A program made the translations under genes and the position numbers. The notes beneath the pieces are model-generated. The model saw nothing but the letters and a program-made list of their open reading frames with translations, did no database searches and was not told where the DNA came from. Shown piece by piece: positions 8,023-17,142 of a stretch of DNA of 64,000 nucleotides. Position 1 is the first letter of the stretch. Every line of letters starts with the position of its first letter. The stretch comes from Streptomyces sp. NBC_01463 (lineage in GTDB: Bacteria; Actinomycetota; Actinomycetes; Streptomycetales; Streptomycetaceae): the NCBI GenBank assembly GCA_036227345.1, contig CP109468.1, positions 7,254,001-7,318,000 on the forward strand, given 5' to 3'.

Positions 8023-8953
8023 GTCCAGCGATCCACCTGCCCTTCTGTCCCACCGGGTGCCCGATCTCGGCGCACTGGAGCTGCTCATCGCCGTCGCCCG
8101 GCACGGCAGCCTCGGACGGGCCGCCCGGGACGTCGGCATCACCCAGCCCGCCGCCAGCAGCCGCATCCGCTCCATGGAGCGGCAGCTCGGCCTCGCCCTC
8201 CTGGACCGCTCGCCCCGCGGCTCCCGGCTCACCGACGCGGGCGCCCTCGTCACCGACTGGGCGCGCCGGGTCGTCGAGGCGGCCGAGGCGTTCGACGCGG
8301 GCGCCCAGGCGCTGCGCGACCGCCGAGACTCCCGGCTGCGGGTCGCCGCCTCCATGACGATCGCCGAATACCTCCTCCCGGGCTGGCTGATAGCGCTGCG
8401 CGGCGACCGCCCGGACACCGCCGTGTCGCTGCTCGCCGGCAACTCCGCCGCGGTCGCCCGGCGGCTGCTCAGCGGCGAGGCCGACCTCGGCTTCGTCGAG
8501 GGACTCTCCGTCCCCGAGGGGCTCGACGGCACGGTCATCGCCCACGACCGCCTGGTCGTGGTCGTCGCCCCGTCCCACCCCTGGGCCCGCCGCCGCACCC
8601 CGCTGACCCCGCAGGAGCTGGCCGGGACCCCGCTGATCCTGCGCGAACACGGCTCCGGCACCCGTCAGGTCCTGGACGCCGCCCTCGCCGTCCACGGCGG
8701 ACTCGCGCAGCCCCTCCTCGAACTCTCCTCCACGACCGCGGTGAAGGGGGCCGCCGAGAGCGGCGCGGGGCCCTGCGTCCTCAGCGAACTCGCGCTCGGC
8801 GAGGAACTCTCGGCCCGGCGCCTGGTCAAGGTGCCGATCGCCGGGGTCCGGCTGCGCCGCCAGCTCCGCGCGGTCTGGCCCTCCGGCCACCGCCCCACCG
8901 GACCGGCCCGCGACCTGCTCTCCCTGACCCGGTCGGGCCCGCCCGGCGACTGA
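8021..8953 (+). CDS. LysR-family transcriptional regulator
   Basis: A 310-residue regulator with an N-terminal winged helix (LGALELLIAVARHGSLGRAARDV, then TQPAASSRIRSMERQLG, residues about 15-75) and an effector-binding domain (about 100-300). It is divergent from the TDT transporter, the normal arrangement for a LysR protein and its target, and a T-N11-A box lies at its own start codon. The likely inducer is the transporter's substrate, which is unknown. Confidence 0.92.
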   Translation: MSSDPPALLSHRVPDLGALELLIAVARHGSLGRAARDVGITQPAASSRIRSMERQLGLALLDRSPRGSRLTDAGALVTDWARRVVEAAEAFDAGAQALRDRRDSRLRVAASMTIAEYLLPGWLIALRGDRPDTAVSLLAGNSAAVARRLLSGEADLGFVEGLSVPEGLDGTVIAHDRLVVVVAPSHPWARRRTPLTPQELAGTPLILREHGSGTRQVLDAALAVHGGLAQPLLELSSTTAVKGAAESGAGPCVLSELALGEELSARRLVKVPIAGVRLRRQLRAVWPSGHRPTGPARDLLSLTRSGPPGD

Positions 8954-8975
8954 GGGCGGCGGGCGGACAAATCCG

Positions 8976-9165
8976 TTGGCCGGCCCGCCGGCCGAGCGGA
9001 AGGATGTCCGGATGACCGTGACCGCACCGCCCGCGGAGGGCGTCCGCCACCGCTGGGCCTGCCGACCGTCAGGGCCTTCCAGGCGGCGCAGGGCGCGGCC
9101 GCGCTGGACTGGCTGCGGCGCAGGACCGGCCGGGACGCCGGCACCCTCTACCGCCGCGCCACGTA
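8976..9165 (+). other. short unassigned sequence, possible gene remnant
   Basis: Between the LysR stop and the methyltransferase stop, an ATG at 9012 opens a short frame (MTVTAPPAEGVRHRW) that becomes Arg-rich, while a neighbouring frame reads AFQAAQGAAALDWLRRRTG to a stop near 9165. This looks like one small gene broken by a frameshift, but no family was recognised. Confidence 0.2.
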
Positions 9166-10212
9166 GTACACGTTCAGGATGTCGCCCTCGACGCGCCGCG
9201 TGTCGATCCGGCCGAACCCGGCCTCGCCGAGCATCCGCCGGGCGGTCTGCTCACCCCACACGGTGCCCAGCCCCTCACCGCCCTCGCCCAGCGAGACGCT
9301 CATGCAGTAGAACACCGAGAACGTGTACAGCGCCGGGCCCAGCGGGTGGTCGATGTTCTCCTCCAGCCGGCTGGACGCCGCGATGTCGCCCATCAGGAAC
9401 ACACCGTCCGGCGCCAGCGAGGCGGCGACGGCGGCCAGTGCGCGGGCAGGCCTGGCCAGGTCGTGGATGACGTCGAACGCCGTGACCAGGTCGTAGGAGC
9501 CGGACACCTCGGCGCAGTCGCCGATGTCGAAGGCGGTGTTGGACAGCCCCAGTGCGGCGGCCTCGGCGCGCGCGGCGGCGATGCCCTCGTCGGACATGTC
9601 GAGCCCCTGGAAGCGGCTCGCCGGGAAGGCCCGGGCCAGGACGTTGACCGCGTGGCCGTGGCCGGTGCCGATGTCCAGCACCTCGATGCCCGCGCGCAGC
9701 CGTTCCGGGAGACCGGGCACCAGCGGCACGATCCCGTTCACCAGCGCCAGGTCGAAGACCTCGCCGGACTCCTCCGCCTGAAGCGACTGGAACCGCGGGA
9801 ACGCCGAGTACGGCAGCCCGCCGCCGGTCCGGAACGCCTCCAGCACCTGCTGCTCGACCTCGCCCATCATGCCGAAGTCCTGTGCGATCCGGGCCAGGTT
9901 GGCGGGGCCGGCCGCCCGCGTCAGCGAGGCCGCGTGCTCGGGCGGCAGCGCGTACGTGCCCGGCCCGGGCTCGTAGTCGACGATGCCCCCGACGACCATC
10001 GCGCCCAGCCACTCCCGGACGTACCGCTCGTTCAGCCCGGCGGCCCGCGCGATCTCCGCACCGGTGGCCGGAGCCATGCCGGACATCGTGTCGAACAGAC
10101 CGCTCTGGTGGCCCAGACCCGTCATCAAGCCCAGACAGGTGTCGTTCACCACCTGCACCATGCGACCCGCGAACGCCTCCTGCTTCACCGTGTCCGGTGT
10201 GATGACGGACAT
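9148..10212 (-). CDS. class I SAM-dependent methyltransferase with N-terminal winged helix
   Basis: A 354-residue protein. The N-terminal ~110 residues are a dimerising winged-helix region (ATGAEIARAAGLNERYVREWL), like those of Rv2258c-type methyltransferases; the C-terminal part has the SAM motif LDIGTGHGHAVNVLA, acidic QGLDMSDE, and FDVIHDL. Small-molecule methyl transfer is expected, but the substrate is not predictable. ATG at 10212 is preceded by GAGGAGG. No operon partner: both neighbours are separated or on other units. Confidence 0.85.
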   Translation of the reverse strand: MSVITPDTVKQEAFAGRMVQVVNDTCLGLMTGLGHQSGLFDTMSGMAPATGAEIARAAGLNERYVREWLGAMVVGGIVDYEPGPGTYALPPEHAASLTRAAGPANLARIAQDFGMMGEVEQQVLEAFRTGGGLPYSAFPRFQSLQAEESGEVFDLALVNGIVPLVPGLPERLRAGIEVLDIGTGHGHAVNVLARAFPASRFQGLDMSDEGIAAARAEAAALGLSNTAFDIGDCAEVSGSYDLVTAFDVIHDLARPARALAAVAASLAPDGVFLMGDIAASSRLEENIDHPLGPALYTFSVFYCMSVSLGEGGEGLGTVWGEQTARRMLGEAGFGRIDTRRVEGDILNVYYVARR

Positions 10213-10404
10213 CGCTCCTCCTCTCGCCATCGGGCCACGAGGGGAGGCGGGGCAGTGCGGCCGGCCGCGCTCACGGCGGGCGGCCCGACAGGACGGCGAC
10301 GGACGGACTCCTGCCCGTAACGCTACGCCGCGGGGGCGCCGGCGGCCGCCCGGGACCGCGGCCGTTCCCGCGACACCCACCGGACGCGCCGGGCACCCGC
10401 CGCC

Positions 10405-11100
10405 TCAGCCGGCCTGCGCGGCCGCCACCAACGCCCCCATCACCCGCACGTCGTCGCCCATCTCCGGATGCCACTGCACCCCCAGCACCCACCCGGGCCC
10501 CGGGCGCTCGACCGCCTCCACCGTGCCGTCGTCCGCATGCGCCGAGGCCACCAGACCCGCACCGATCCGGTCCACGGCCTGATGGTGGTAGGTGGGCACG
10601 TCGCACACGCCCGGCACCACGGAGGCGTACCGCGTGCCCGGAACCGGTGTCACCCGGTGCGTGCCGAACACCCCTGTCGCCCCGTCAGGCCCCGTGTGCC
10701 CGTCCAGATGCTGGGTCAGCGTGCCGCCGGACGCCACGTTCAGCAGCTGCATCCCGCGGCAGATCCCGAGCAACGGCGTGCCGGAGTCCAGGGCCGCCGC
10801 GATCAGCGCCGTCTCCCAGCCGTCCCGCTCGGGCGCGGCCGGCCCGGTCCGCGGGTCGCGCCCCGCCCCGTACCGGCCGGGATCCACATCCGGACCACCG
10901 GCCACCACCACCGCGTCGAGCCGGGCCACCAGCGACGCCGCGAGCTCCGGCGCGTCCGGCGGCAGGAGTACCGCCACCCCGCCCGCCTCCCGCACCAGCC
11001 GGGCGTAACCCGCGGGCAGCAGCGTCGCCGGAAGATCCCAGACGCCCCAGCGCGCCGAGGCCACCAGATAGGTGCTGATCCCGATCAGCGGACGGTTCAT
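10405..11100 (-). CDS. gamma-glutamyl-amide hydrolase (PuuD-like, class I amidotransferase fold)
   Basis: A 231-residue peptidase C26 protein. The nucleophile elbow LLGICRGMQLLN holds the catalytic Cys and the WHPEM stretch holds His-Glu of the triad. Family members cleave gamma-glutamyl amides such as gamma-glutamyl-GABA, returning glutamate. It is divergent from a GlnA-like ligase, so it probably performs the last, hydrolytic step of the same gamma-glutamylation route. ATG at 11100 has GAGG 6 bases before it; an ATG at 11112 in the same frame is possible. Confidence 0.88.
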   Translation of the reverse strand: MNRPLIGISTYLVASARWGVWDLPATLLPAGYARLVREAGGVAVLLPPDAPELAASLVARLDAVVVAGGPDVDPGRYGAGRDPRTGPAAPERDGWETALIAAALDSGTPLLGICRGMQLLNVASGGTLTQHLDGHTGPDGATGVFGTHRVTPVPGTRYASVVPGVCDVPTYHHQAVDRIGAGLVASAHADDGTVEAVERPGPGWVLGVQWHPEMGDDVRVMGALVAAAQAG

Positions 11101-11148
11101 CGGACGCCTCATTTCACTCGCACGGCACGCGGAACGAACCGGCACCGT

Positions 11149-11182
11149 ATCCAAATCCCTTGCCCCGCCCGTAGATTTGGAT
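11149..11182. promoter_or_regulatory. inverted repeat operator between hydrolase and GlnA4-like ligase
   Basis: ATCCAAATC (11149-11157) and GATTTGGAT (11174-11182) form a perfect 9-base inverted repeat with a 16-base spacer, placed between two divergent genes. It is a good candidate operator for joint control of both units. No regulator gene is adjacent. Confidence 0.55.
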
Positions 11183-11214
11183 CATCTGTCGGCCCGCGAG
11201 GAGAGGATCCATCC

Positions 11215-12582
11215 GTGTCCGACCGAACAGCCCCGCTCGCCGTCGAGGAACTCCGCCTCCTCGTCGACAGCGGAGAGATCGACACCGTGGTCCTGGCCTT
11301 CCCCGACATGCAGGGACGCCTCCAGGGCAAACGCTTCGCCGCCTCCTTCTTCCTCGACGAGGTCGTCACGCACGGCACCGAGGGCTGCAACTACCTCCTC
11401 GCCGTCGACACCGACATGAACACCGTCGACGGCTACGCCATGTCCTCCTGGGACCGCGGCTACGGCGACTTCGCGATGCACCCCGACCTCACCACCCTGC
11501 GCCGGGTGCCCTGGCACGAGGGCACCGCGATGGTCACCGCCGACCTCGCCTGGGCCGACGGCTCACCCGTCACCGCGGCGCCCCGCCAGATCCTGCGCCG
11601 CCAGCTGGAACGCCTCGCGGAGCACGGCTACACGGCCCACACCGGCACCGAACTCGAGTTCATCGTCTTCAAGGACACCTACGAACAGGCCTGGGACCGC
11701 GGCTACCGCGGCCTGACCCCGGTCAACCAGTACAACGTCGACTACTCCGTCCTCGGGACCGGCCGCGTCGAGCCGCTGCTGCGCCGCATCCGCAACGAGA
11801 TGGCGGGCGCCGGCCTCACCGTCGAGTCCGCGAAGGGCGAGTGCAACCCCGGCCAGCACGAGATCGTGTTCCGCTACGACGAGGCCCTCGCCACCTGCGA
11901 CCAGCACGCCGTCTACAAGACCGGCGCCAAGGAGATCGCGGCGCAGGAAGGGGCCGCGCTCACCTTCATGGCCAAGTTCAACGAGCGCGAGGGGAACTCC
12001 TGCCACATCCACCTCTCGCTCCGGCCCACGGGCGAGCCCGAACGCAGCGCCATGCCGGACACCGACGGCACCATGTCCCCGGTCATGCGGCACTTCCTGG
12101 CCGGCCAGCTCGCCGCCCTGCGCGACTTCTCCCTCCTGTACGCGCCGAACATCAACTCCTACAAGCGCTTCCAGCCCGGCTCGTTCGCCCCGACCGCCGT
12201 CGCCTGGGGCCACGACAACCGCACCTGCGCGCTGCGCGTCGTCGGCCACGGCCAGTCGCTGCGCCTGGAGAACCGGCTCCCCGGCGGCGACGTCAACCCC
12301 TACCTCGCCGTTGCCGGACTCGTCGCCGCGGGTCTGTACGGCATCGAGCACTCCCTCGAACTCCCCGAGCCGTGCGAGGGCAACGCCTACGCCGCCGCGT
12401 ACGACCAGGTCCCCACCACGCTGCGCGCGGCGGCCGGGCTCTGGGAGGACAGTGAGATCGCCCGCGAGGCCTTCGGCGACGAGGTCGTCGCGCACTACGC
12501 CAACATGGCGCGCGTCGAACTCGACGCCTTCGACGCGGCGGTGACCGACTGGGAACTCCGACGCTCCTTCGAACGCCTGTGA
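11215..12582 (+). CDS. glnA4: glutamine-synthetase-like gamma-glutamylamide ligase (GlnA4-like)
   Basis: A 455-residue member of the GSI-like family that joins glutamate to an amine using ATP. Visible motifs are the metal-binding TELEFIVF, the KGECNPGQHEIVFRY latch, NSCHIHLSL, the ATP-loop region APNINSYKRFQPGSFAPT, and RLENRLPGGDVNPYLA. In S. coelicolor the homologue in this context (SCO1613, from memory) is GlnA4, a gamma-glutamylethanolamide synthetase, not a true glutamine synthetase. GTG at 11215 was chosen; GGAGAGG lies upstream. Its GTGA end overlaps the aldehyde dehydrogenase start, making a coupled operon for amine use as nitrogen source. Confidence 0.8.
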   Translation: MSDRTAPLAVEELRLLVDSGEIDTVVLAFPDMQGRLQGKRFAASFFLDEVVTHGTEGCNYLLAVDTDMNTVDGYAMSSWDRGYGDFAMHPDLTTLRRVPWHEGTAMVTADLAWADGSPVTAAPRQILRRQLERLAEHGYTAHTGTELEFIVFKDTYEQAWDRGYRGLTPVNQYNVDYSVLGTGRVEPLLRRIRNEMAGAGLTVESAKGECNPGQHEIVFRYDEALATCDQHAVYKTGAKEIAAQEGAALTFMAKFNEREGNSCHIHLSLRPTGEPERSAMPDTDGTMSPVMRHFLAGQLAALRDFSLLYAPNINSYKRFQPGSFAPTAVAWGHDNRTCALRVVGHGQSLRLENRLPGGDVNPYLAVAGLVAAGLYGIEHSLELPEPCEGNAYAAAYDQVPTTLRAAAGLWEDSEIAREAFGDEVVAHYANMARVELDAFDAAVTDWELRRSFERL

Positions 12583-13955
12583 GGGCCGCCTTGATCCACG
12601 AGCACCGTGTCCTGAACCCGGCGACGGAGGAACTCCTCGCCACCGTCCCCGCCACGCCGGCCGCCGAGGTGGACGCGGCCGTCACCCGCGCCGCCGCGGC
12701 CCAGCGGACCTGGGCGGCGCTCGCCCCCGCCGACCGGGCACGGCTGCTGCGCCGCTTCGCCGCCGCCGTCGACTCCCGCACCGAGGAGCTCGCCCGGCTG
12801 GAGGTCCTGGAGGCCGGGCACACGATCGGCAACGCGCGCTGGGAGGCGGGCAACGTCCGCGATCTGCTCGACTTCGCCGCCGGGGGAGTGGAGCGGCTGA
12901 GCGGCCGCCAGATCCCCGTACCCGGCGGCATCGACCTCACCCTGCTCGAACCCCTCGGTGTCGTCGGGGTGATCGCACCGTGGAACTTCCCGATGCCGAT
13001 CGCCGCCTGGGGCACCGCCCCCGCCCTCGCCGCGGGCAACGCCGTCGTCCTCAAACCGGCCGAGACCACCCCGCTGACCGCACTCCGGCTCGCGGAACTC
13101 GCCCTGGAGGCCGGCCTTCCCGAACACCTCTTCCAGGTACTGCCGGGGGCCGGTGACGAGACGGGCGACGCACTCGTCGAGCACCCGGGCGTCGCCAAGA
13201 TCGTCTTCACCGGCTCCACCCGGGTCGGCAGACAGATCATGGCGAAGTGCGCCCGCCAGGTGAAGCGGATCACGCTCGAACTCGGCGGCAAAAGCCCCAA
13301 CATCGTCTTCGCCGACGCCGACGTCGAAGCCGCCGCGGCGGCCGCCCCGCTGTCCTTCCTGGACAACGCCGGCCAGGACTGCTGCGCCCGCACCCGCATC
13401 CTCGTCCAGCGCTCCGTGTACGACCGCTTCCTCGGGCTGCTCGCCCCCGCGATCGCGTCCGTCGTCGTCGGCGACCCCGGCGACGAGAAGACGCAGATGG
13501 GCCCGCTCATCTCCCGTACCCAGCTGGAACGGGTACGCGGCTACGTCCCCGGCGACACCGCCGCGATCCGCGGCAGCGCACCCGACGGCCCCGGCTTCTG
13601 GTTCGCGCCGACCGTCCTCACCGACGTGCCCGCGGACGCGCCCGTCGCCACCGAGGAGGTCTTCGGCCCCGTCGCGGTCGTCCTGCCCTTCGAGGACGAG
13701 GCGGACGCCGTCCGGCTGGCCAACGCCACCGCGTACGGCCTCGCGGGCTCCCTCTGGACCCGGGACGTGGGCCGCGCCCTGCGTGTCTCACAGGCCGTCC
13801 GGGCGGGGAACCTCTCCGTCAACTCCCACTCCGCGGTCCGCTACTGGACCCCGTTCGGCGGCTTCAAACAGTCCGGCCTGGGCCGGGAACTGGGCCCGGA
13901 CGCCCTCACCGCCTTCACCGAAACCAAGAACGTCTTCCTCAGCACGGAGGCCTGA
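12579..13955 (+). CDS. NAD-dependent aldehyde dehydrogenase (gamma-glutamyl aldehyde step)
   Basis: A 458-residue ALDH with APWNFPMPIAAW (cofactor and tunnel), FTGSTRVGRQI, catalytic-Glu motif LELGGKSPNIVF, and catalytic Cys in NAGQDCCARTRI. The start GTG overlaps the ligase stop by 4 bases (GTGA). In the proposed pathway it would oxidise a gamma-glutamyl amino-aldehyde to the acid before hydrolysis by the divergent PuuD-like enzyme. The pathway assignment is inferred from context; the enzyme class is certain. Confidence 0.92.
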   Translation: MRAALIHEHRVLNPATEELLATVPATPAAEVDAAVTRAAAAQRTWAALAPADRARLLRRFAAAVDSRTEELARLEVLEAGHTIGNARWEAGNVRDLLDFAAGGVERLSGRQIPVPGGIDLTLLEPLGVVGVIAPWNFPMPIAAWGTAPALAAGNAVVLKPAETTPLTALRLAELALEAGLPEHLFQVLPGAGDETGDALVEHPGVAKIVFTGSTRVGRQIMAKCARQVKRITLELGGKSPNIVFADADVEAAAAAAPLSFLDNAGQDCCARTRILVQRSVYDRFLGLLAPAIASVVVGDPGDEKTQMGPLISRTQLERVRGYVPGDTAAIRGSAPDGPGFWFAPTVLTDVPADAPVATEEVFGPVAVVLPFEDEADAVRLANATAYGLAGSLWTRDVGRALRVSQAVRAGNLSVNSHSAVRYWTPFGGFKQSGLGRELGPDALTAFTETKNVFLSTEA

Positions 13956-13961
13956 ACCGGT

Positions 13962-14750
13962 ATGACCACGGAACAAGGGAACATCTGCCGCCGCCTCGTC
14001 GGCCGCACCGCCGTCATCACCGGCGCCGGCAGCGGCATCGGCCTGGCCACCGCCCACCGGCTCGCCTCCGAGGGCGCGCACGTGGTCTGCGGCGACATCG
14101 ACGAGAGCGCGGGCAAGGCGACCGCCGAAGCGGTCGGCGGCACCTTCGTACGCGTCGACGTCACCGACCCCGAACAGGTCGAGGCCCTGTTCGCGGCGGC
14201 CGACGACACCTACGGCTCCGTCGACATCGCCTTCAACAACGCCGGCATCTCGCCGCCCGACGACGACTCCATCCTCACCACCGGCCTGGAGGCCTGGAAG
14301 CGCGTCCAGGACGTCAACCTCACCTCCGTCTACCTCTGCTGCAAGGCGGCGCTGCCCTACATGCGGCGCCAGGGCCGCGGCTCCATCATCAACACCGCCT
14401 CGTTCGTCGCCAGGATGGGAGCGGCGACCTCCCAGATCTCGTACACCGCGTCCAAGGGCGGCGTGCTGGCGATGTCGCGCGAACTGGGCGTGCAGTTCGC
14501 CCGCGAGGGCATCCGGGTCAACGCCCTGTGCCCGGGACCGGTCAACACCCCGCTGCTCCGGGAGCTCTTCGCCAAGGACCCGGAGCGCGCGGCCCGGCGC
14601 CTCGTGCACATCCCGCTCGGCCGGTTCGCCGAGGCCACCGAGATCGCCGCCGCCGTCGCCTTCCTGGCGAGCGACGACTCCTCGTTCGTCAACGCCACCG
14701 ACTTCCTCGTCGACGGCGGAATCTCCGGCGCGTACGTCACACCCCTGTAG
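13962..14750 (+). CDS. SDR-family NAD(P)-dependent oxidoreductase
   Basis: A 262-residue classical short-chain dehydrogenase: TGAGSGIG cofactor motif near residue 20, NNAG at about 90, catalytic Ser-Tyr-Lys as SFVARM...ISYTASKGG, and the usual C-terminal FLVDGG. Only 6 bases separate it from the aldehyde dehydrogenase, so it is the third gene of the ligase operon. It would fit as the alcohol dehydrogenase that converts a gamma-glutamylated amino-alcohol to its aldehyde. Annotation pipelines often call such proteins 3-oxoacyl-ACP reductase, which context does not support. Confidence 0.88.
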   Translation: MTTEQGNICRRLVGRTAVITGAGSGIGLATAHRLASEGAHVVCGDIDESAGKATAEAVGGTFVRVDVTDPEQVEALFAAADDTYGSVDIAFNNAGISPPDDDSILTTGLEAWKRVQDVNLTSVYLCCKAALPYMRRQGRGSIINTASFVARMGAATSQISYTASKGGVLAMSRELGVQFAREGIRVNALCPGPVNTPLLRELFAKDPERAARRLVHIPLGRFAEATEIAAAVAFLASDDSSFVNATDFLVDGGISGAYVTPL

Positions 14751-14785
14751 ATTCCGCCGCCGGCCGCGGAACCTACAGTGGGGCG

Positions 14786-15715
14786 ATGAGCAACGCGACA
14801 CCGCCCGGCTGGTACCCGGACTCGGCCGCACCCGGCAACGAGCGGTGGTGGGACGGACTGTCATGGACCGCCCACACCCGCCCGTACGCCACCGTGGTCC
14901 AGCAGCCCGTGCCCGGCCCGGGCGGCGGCGGTGGCACCGGCGCCCGGACCATCGCGCTCGTGGCGGCCGGCGCCGTGGTCGTCGGCGCCGTCGTGACCGG
15001 GGCGGTGCTGCTCGGCAGGGACGACAGCGCCGCGCCCGCCGCGAGCGGGTCGAGCGAACCCGCGCCGCAGCAGCCCGCCGGCACCGGCACCGACGCGGCC
15101 CCCGGCGACGACAGCCCGTCCCCGGACGGCACACCGGACGACGCCGGCCCCACCGTCCTCGTCGACCAGCTCAACGGCATCACGCTGCCGGTACCCGACG
15201 GCTGGGAGCGGCCCGAGAGCACTGTCGAGAAACTCCTCACGATGCGCACCAAGGGCTCCTACGACTGCCCCGGCGCCTCCTCCGCGTTCTGCTACCACGG
15301 CACGGTGACCACCCGTACCTCCAGCGGCATGGACGCCACCACACCCGAGGGGCTCGCCGAGCAGGACATCGGCGCCGCCGCGAAGCGGGCGTACGAGGAG
15401 GACGTCATCGGCCGGCGGATCCACGGCGGCATCACCTCGCACCGGCAGATCGCGGCCGGCCCGGTCAGCGTGGCCGGGCGCACCGGATACCAGGTGCGCT
15501 GGCGGGTCCTCACCGGCAAGGGGCCGGGCGGCTACGTGCAGTCGCTCGTGTTCCCCTCGGCCGTCGGCAGCGAGTCGCCCGTCATCGTCCGCTACGCCTT
15601 CGACGCGGGCCCCGACGGGCCGCCGCTCGCCCTCATGGACACCGTCACCAAGGGCATCCGGCCGATCGGCGACAGCGAGACGAGCGGGGGCGTCGGCAGC
15701 TCCGTCGCCCCCTGA
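14786..15715 (+). CDS. DUF2510 membrane protein
   Basis: A 309-residue protein starting with a DUF2510 module (PPGWYPDSAAPGNERWWDG), a Pro/Gly linker, one membrane helix at about residues 54-75 (RTIALVAAGAVVVGAVVTGA) and an exported domain of about 190 residues after a Ser/Pro/Asp-rich stretch. Two Cys pairs (YDCPGASSAFCY) may form a disulfide outside. A TACAGT box ends 6 bases before the ATG, so the mRNA may be leaderless. Function unknown; surface or signalling roles are usual guesses for DUF2510 proteins. Confidence 0.82.
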   Translation: MSNATPPGWYPDSAAPGNERWWDGLSWTAHTRPYATVVQQPVPGPGGGGGTGARTIALVAAGAVVVGAVVTGAVLLGRDDSAAPAASGSSEPAPQQPAGTGTDAAPGDDSPSPDGTPDDAGPTVLVDQLNGITLPVPDGWERPESTVEKLLTMRTKGSYDCPGASSAFCYHGTVTTRTSSGMDATTPEGLAEQDIGAAAKRAYEEDVIGRRIHGGITSHRQIAAGPVSVAGRTGYQVRWRVLTGKGPGGYVQSLVFPSAVGSESPVIVRYAFDAGPDGPPLALMDTVTKGIRPIGDSETSGGVGSSVAP

Positions 15716-15734
15716 TCCGCCCGGCGGCGCCGGC

Positions 15735-16937
15735 TCAGAGGAAGGTGCGGCCCTCGCCCCGGTACGTCGGCACGGTCGCCGTCACCCGGTCGCCCTCGAT
15801 CAACTGGAGCTCGTCGAACCGCTCGCACAGCTCCCCGGCCTTCGCGTGCCGGAACCACACCTTGTCGCCGATCAGCAGATCGTCCGCCGGGGCGCCGAGC
15901 AGCGGGGTCTGCACCTCGCCGGGGCCCTCCTGCGGGTCGTAGCGCAGCCCCTCCGGCAGATACGGGACCGGCAGCCGGTCCGGACCGGCCGCACCGGACG
16001 CCGGGTAGCCGCCTCCGAGCACCGTCACCACGCCCACGCCCGGCCGCCGCACGACGGGCTGGGCGAACAGGGCCGCGGGGCGGGCCGTGAACGAGGTGTA
16101 GTTGTCGAAGAGCCGCGGCACATAGAGGCCCGAACCGGCCGCGATCTCGGTCACCGCGGCTTCCGCGGCGGTGTGCTGCACACTGCCGGTGCCGCCGCCG
16201 TTCACGAACTCCAGGTCCGGAGCCACGGCCCGGACCGCCCGCACCACCTCGGCCCGGCGCGTCGCCAGCTCCCGGCGGCCCGTCGCCTGCATCAGCCGGA
16301 TCGCCCGCGAGCGCAGCGGCCGCCCGGCGAGCGAGTCACCGACGCCGGCGATATGACCCTCGTACGCCATCAGCCCCACCAGCCGGAAACCGGGCCTGCG
16401 CGCCACGGACCTGGCCAGGTCGGCCAGTTGGGCGGGGGAGCGCAGCGGCGACCGCAGCGCCCCGATCCGGACCCGGCCGCCGAGCATCCGCAGCGAGGTG
16501 TCCAGCTCCAGACAGACCCGGATCTCCTCCGTGCCCCCGGCCCGCGCCGCGTCGATCAGCTCCAGCTGGGAGTGGTCGTCCACCATCACCGTCACGGCGG
16601 CGGCCAGCTTCGGATCGGCGGCCAGTTCCGCGAAGGCCGAGCGGTCGGCCGACGGATAGGCGAGCAGCACGTCCTCGAACCCCGCCCGCGCCAGCCACAG
16701 CGACTCGGCGAGGGTGAACGACATGATCCCGGCGAACCCGGGCCGCGCCAGCACCCGCTCCAGGAGCGCCCGGCAGCGCACCGATTTGCTCGCCACCCGG
16801 ATCGGCTTCCCGGCCGCACGGCGGACGAGATCGTCGGCGTTGGCGTCGAACGCCTCCAGGTCGACGACGGCGATCGGTGCGTCGAGATGGGCGGTGGCCC
16901 GGTTGTAACGGGTCCGGTCAGCGGCACGGGCAGTCAT
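15735..16937 (-). CDS. amino acid deaminase/aldolase, alanine-racemase-fold PLP enzyme
   Basis: A 400-residue fold-type III PLP protein related to D-threonine aldolase and D-serine dehydratase. The PLP lysine lies in IRVASKSVRCRAL near residue 50, and GLMAYEGHIAGVGD and FVNGGGTGSVQH follow in the family order; the C-terminal domain has GGGYPASG and a metal-site-like VWFRHAKAGELCERF. It should act on a beta-hydroxy amino acid, substrate unknown. It is convergent with the DUF2510 gene, 19 bases apart. Confidence 0.85.
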   Translation of the reverse strand: MTARAADRTRYNRATAHLDAPIAVVDLEAFDANADDLVRRAAGKPIRVASKSVRCRALLERVLARPGFAGIMSFTLAESLWLARAGFEDVLLAYPSADRSAFAELAADPKLAAAVTVMVDDHSQLELIDAARAGGTEEIRVCLELDTSLRMLGGRVRIGALRSPLRSPAQLADLARSVARRPGFRLVGLMAYEGHIAGVGDSLAGRPLRSRAIRLMQATGRRELATRRAEVVRAVRAVAPDLEFVNGGGTGSVQHTAAEAAVTEIAAGSGLYVPRLFDNYTSFTARPAALFAQPVVRRPGVGVVTVLGGGYPASGAAGPDRLPVPYLPEGLRYDPQEGPGEVQTPLLGAPADDLLIGDKVWFRHAKAGELCERFDELQLIEGDRVTATVPTYRGEGRTFL

Positions 16938-17142
16938 GGCCGCAGCTTGCCAGACAGCCGTACCGCTGGGTAGGGGGACGATCTACGCAGATCGTCCCCG
17001 GGGCCCTCGCGCGGACGGGCCCGGGCAGGGCGGCCCGCTCCCACCGCGGCCTCCCCAGCCCGTAGAGTGACCGTCACGCGGCGAGCAACGGGCCTGTCTG
17101 CAGGCGGATACGCGTGCGGTACGGAACGGACCTGGGGGGCGG

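Noticed and set aside
6961..9015. A 684-codon plus-strand frame across the transporter and LysR genes
   Set aside because: Arg/His/Pro-rich shadow frame; the TDT and LysR proteins in other frames are convincing.
11215..12582. Calling this gene the main glutamine synthetase
   Set aside because: It lies with PuuD-like hydrolase, aldehyde dehydrogenase and SDR genes, and is closer to GlnA4-type amine ligases.
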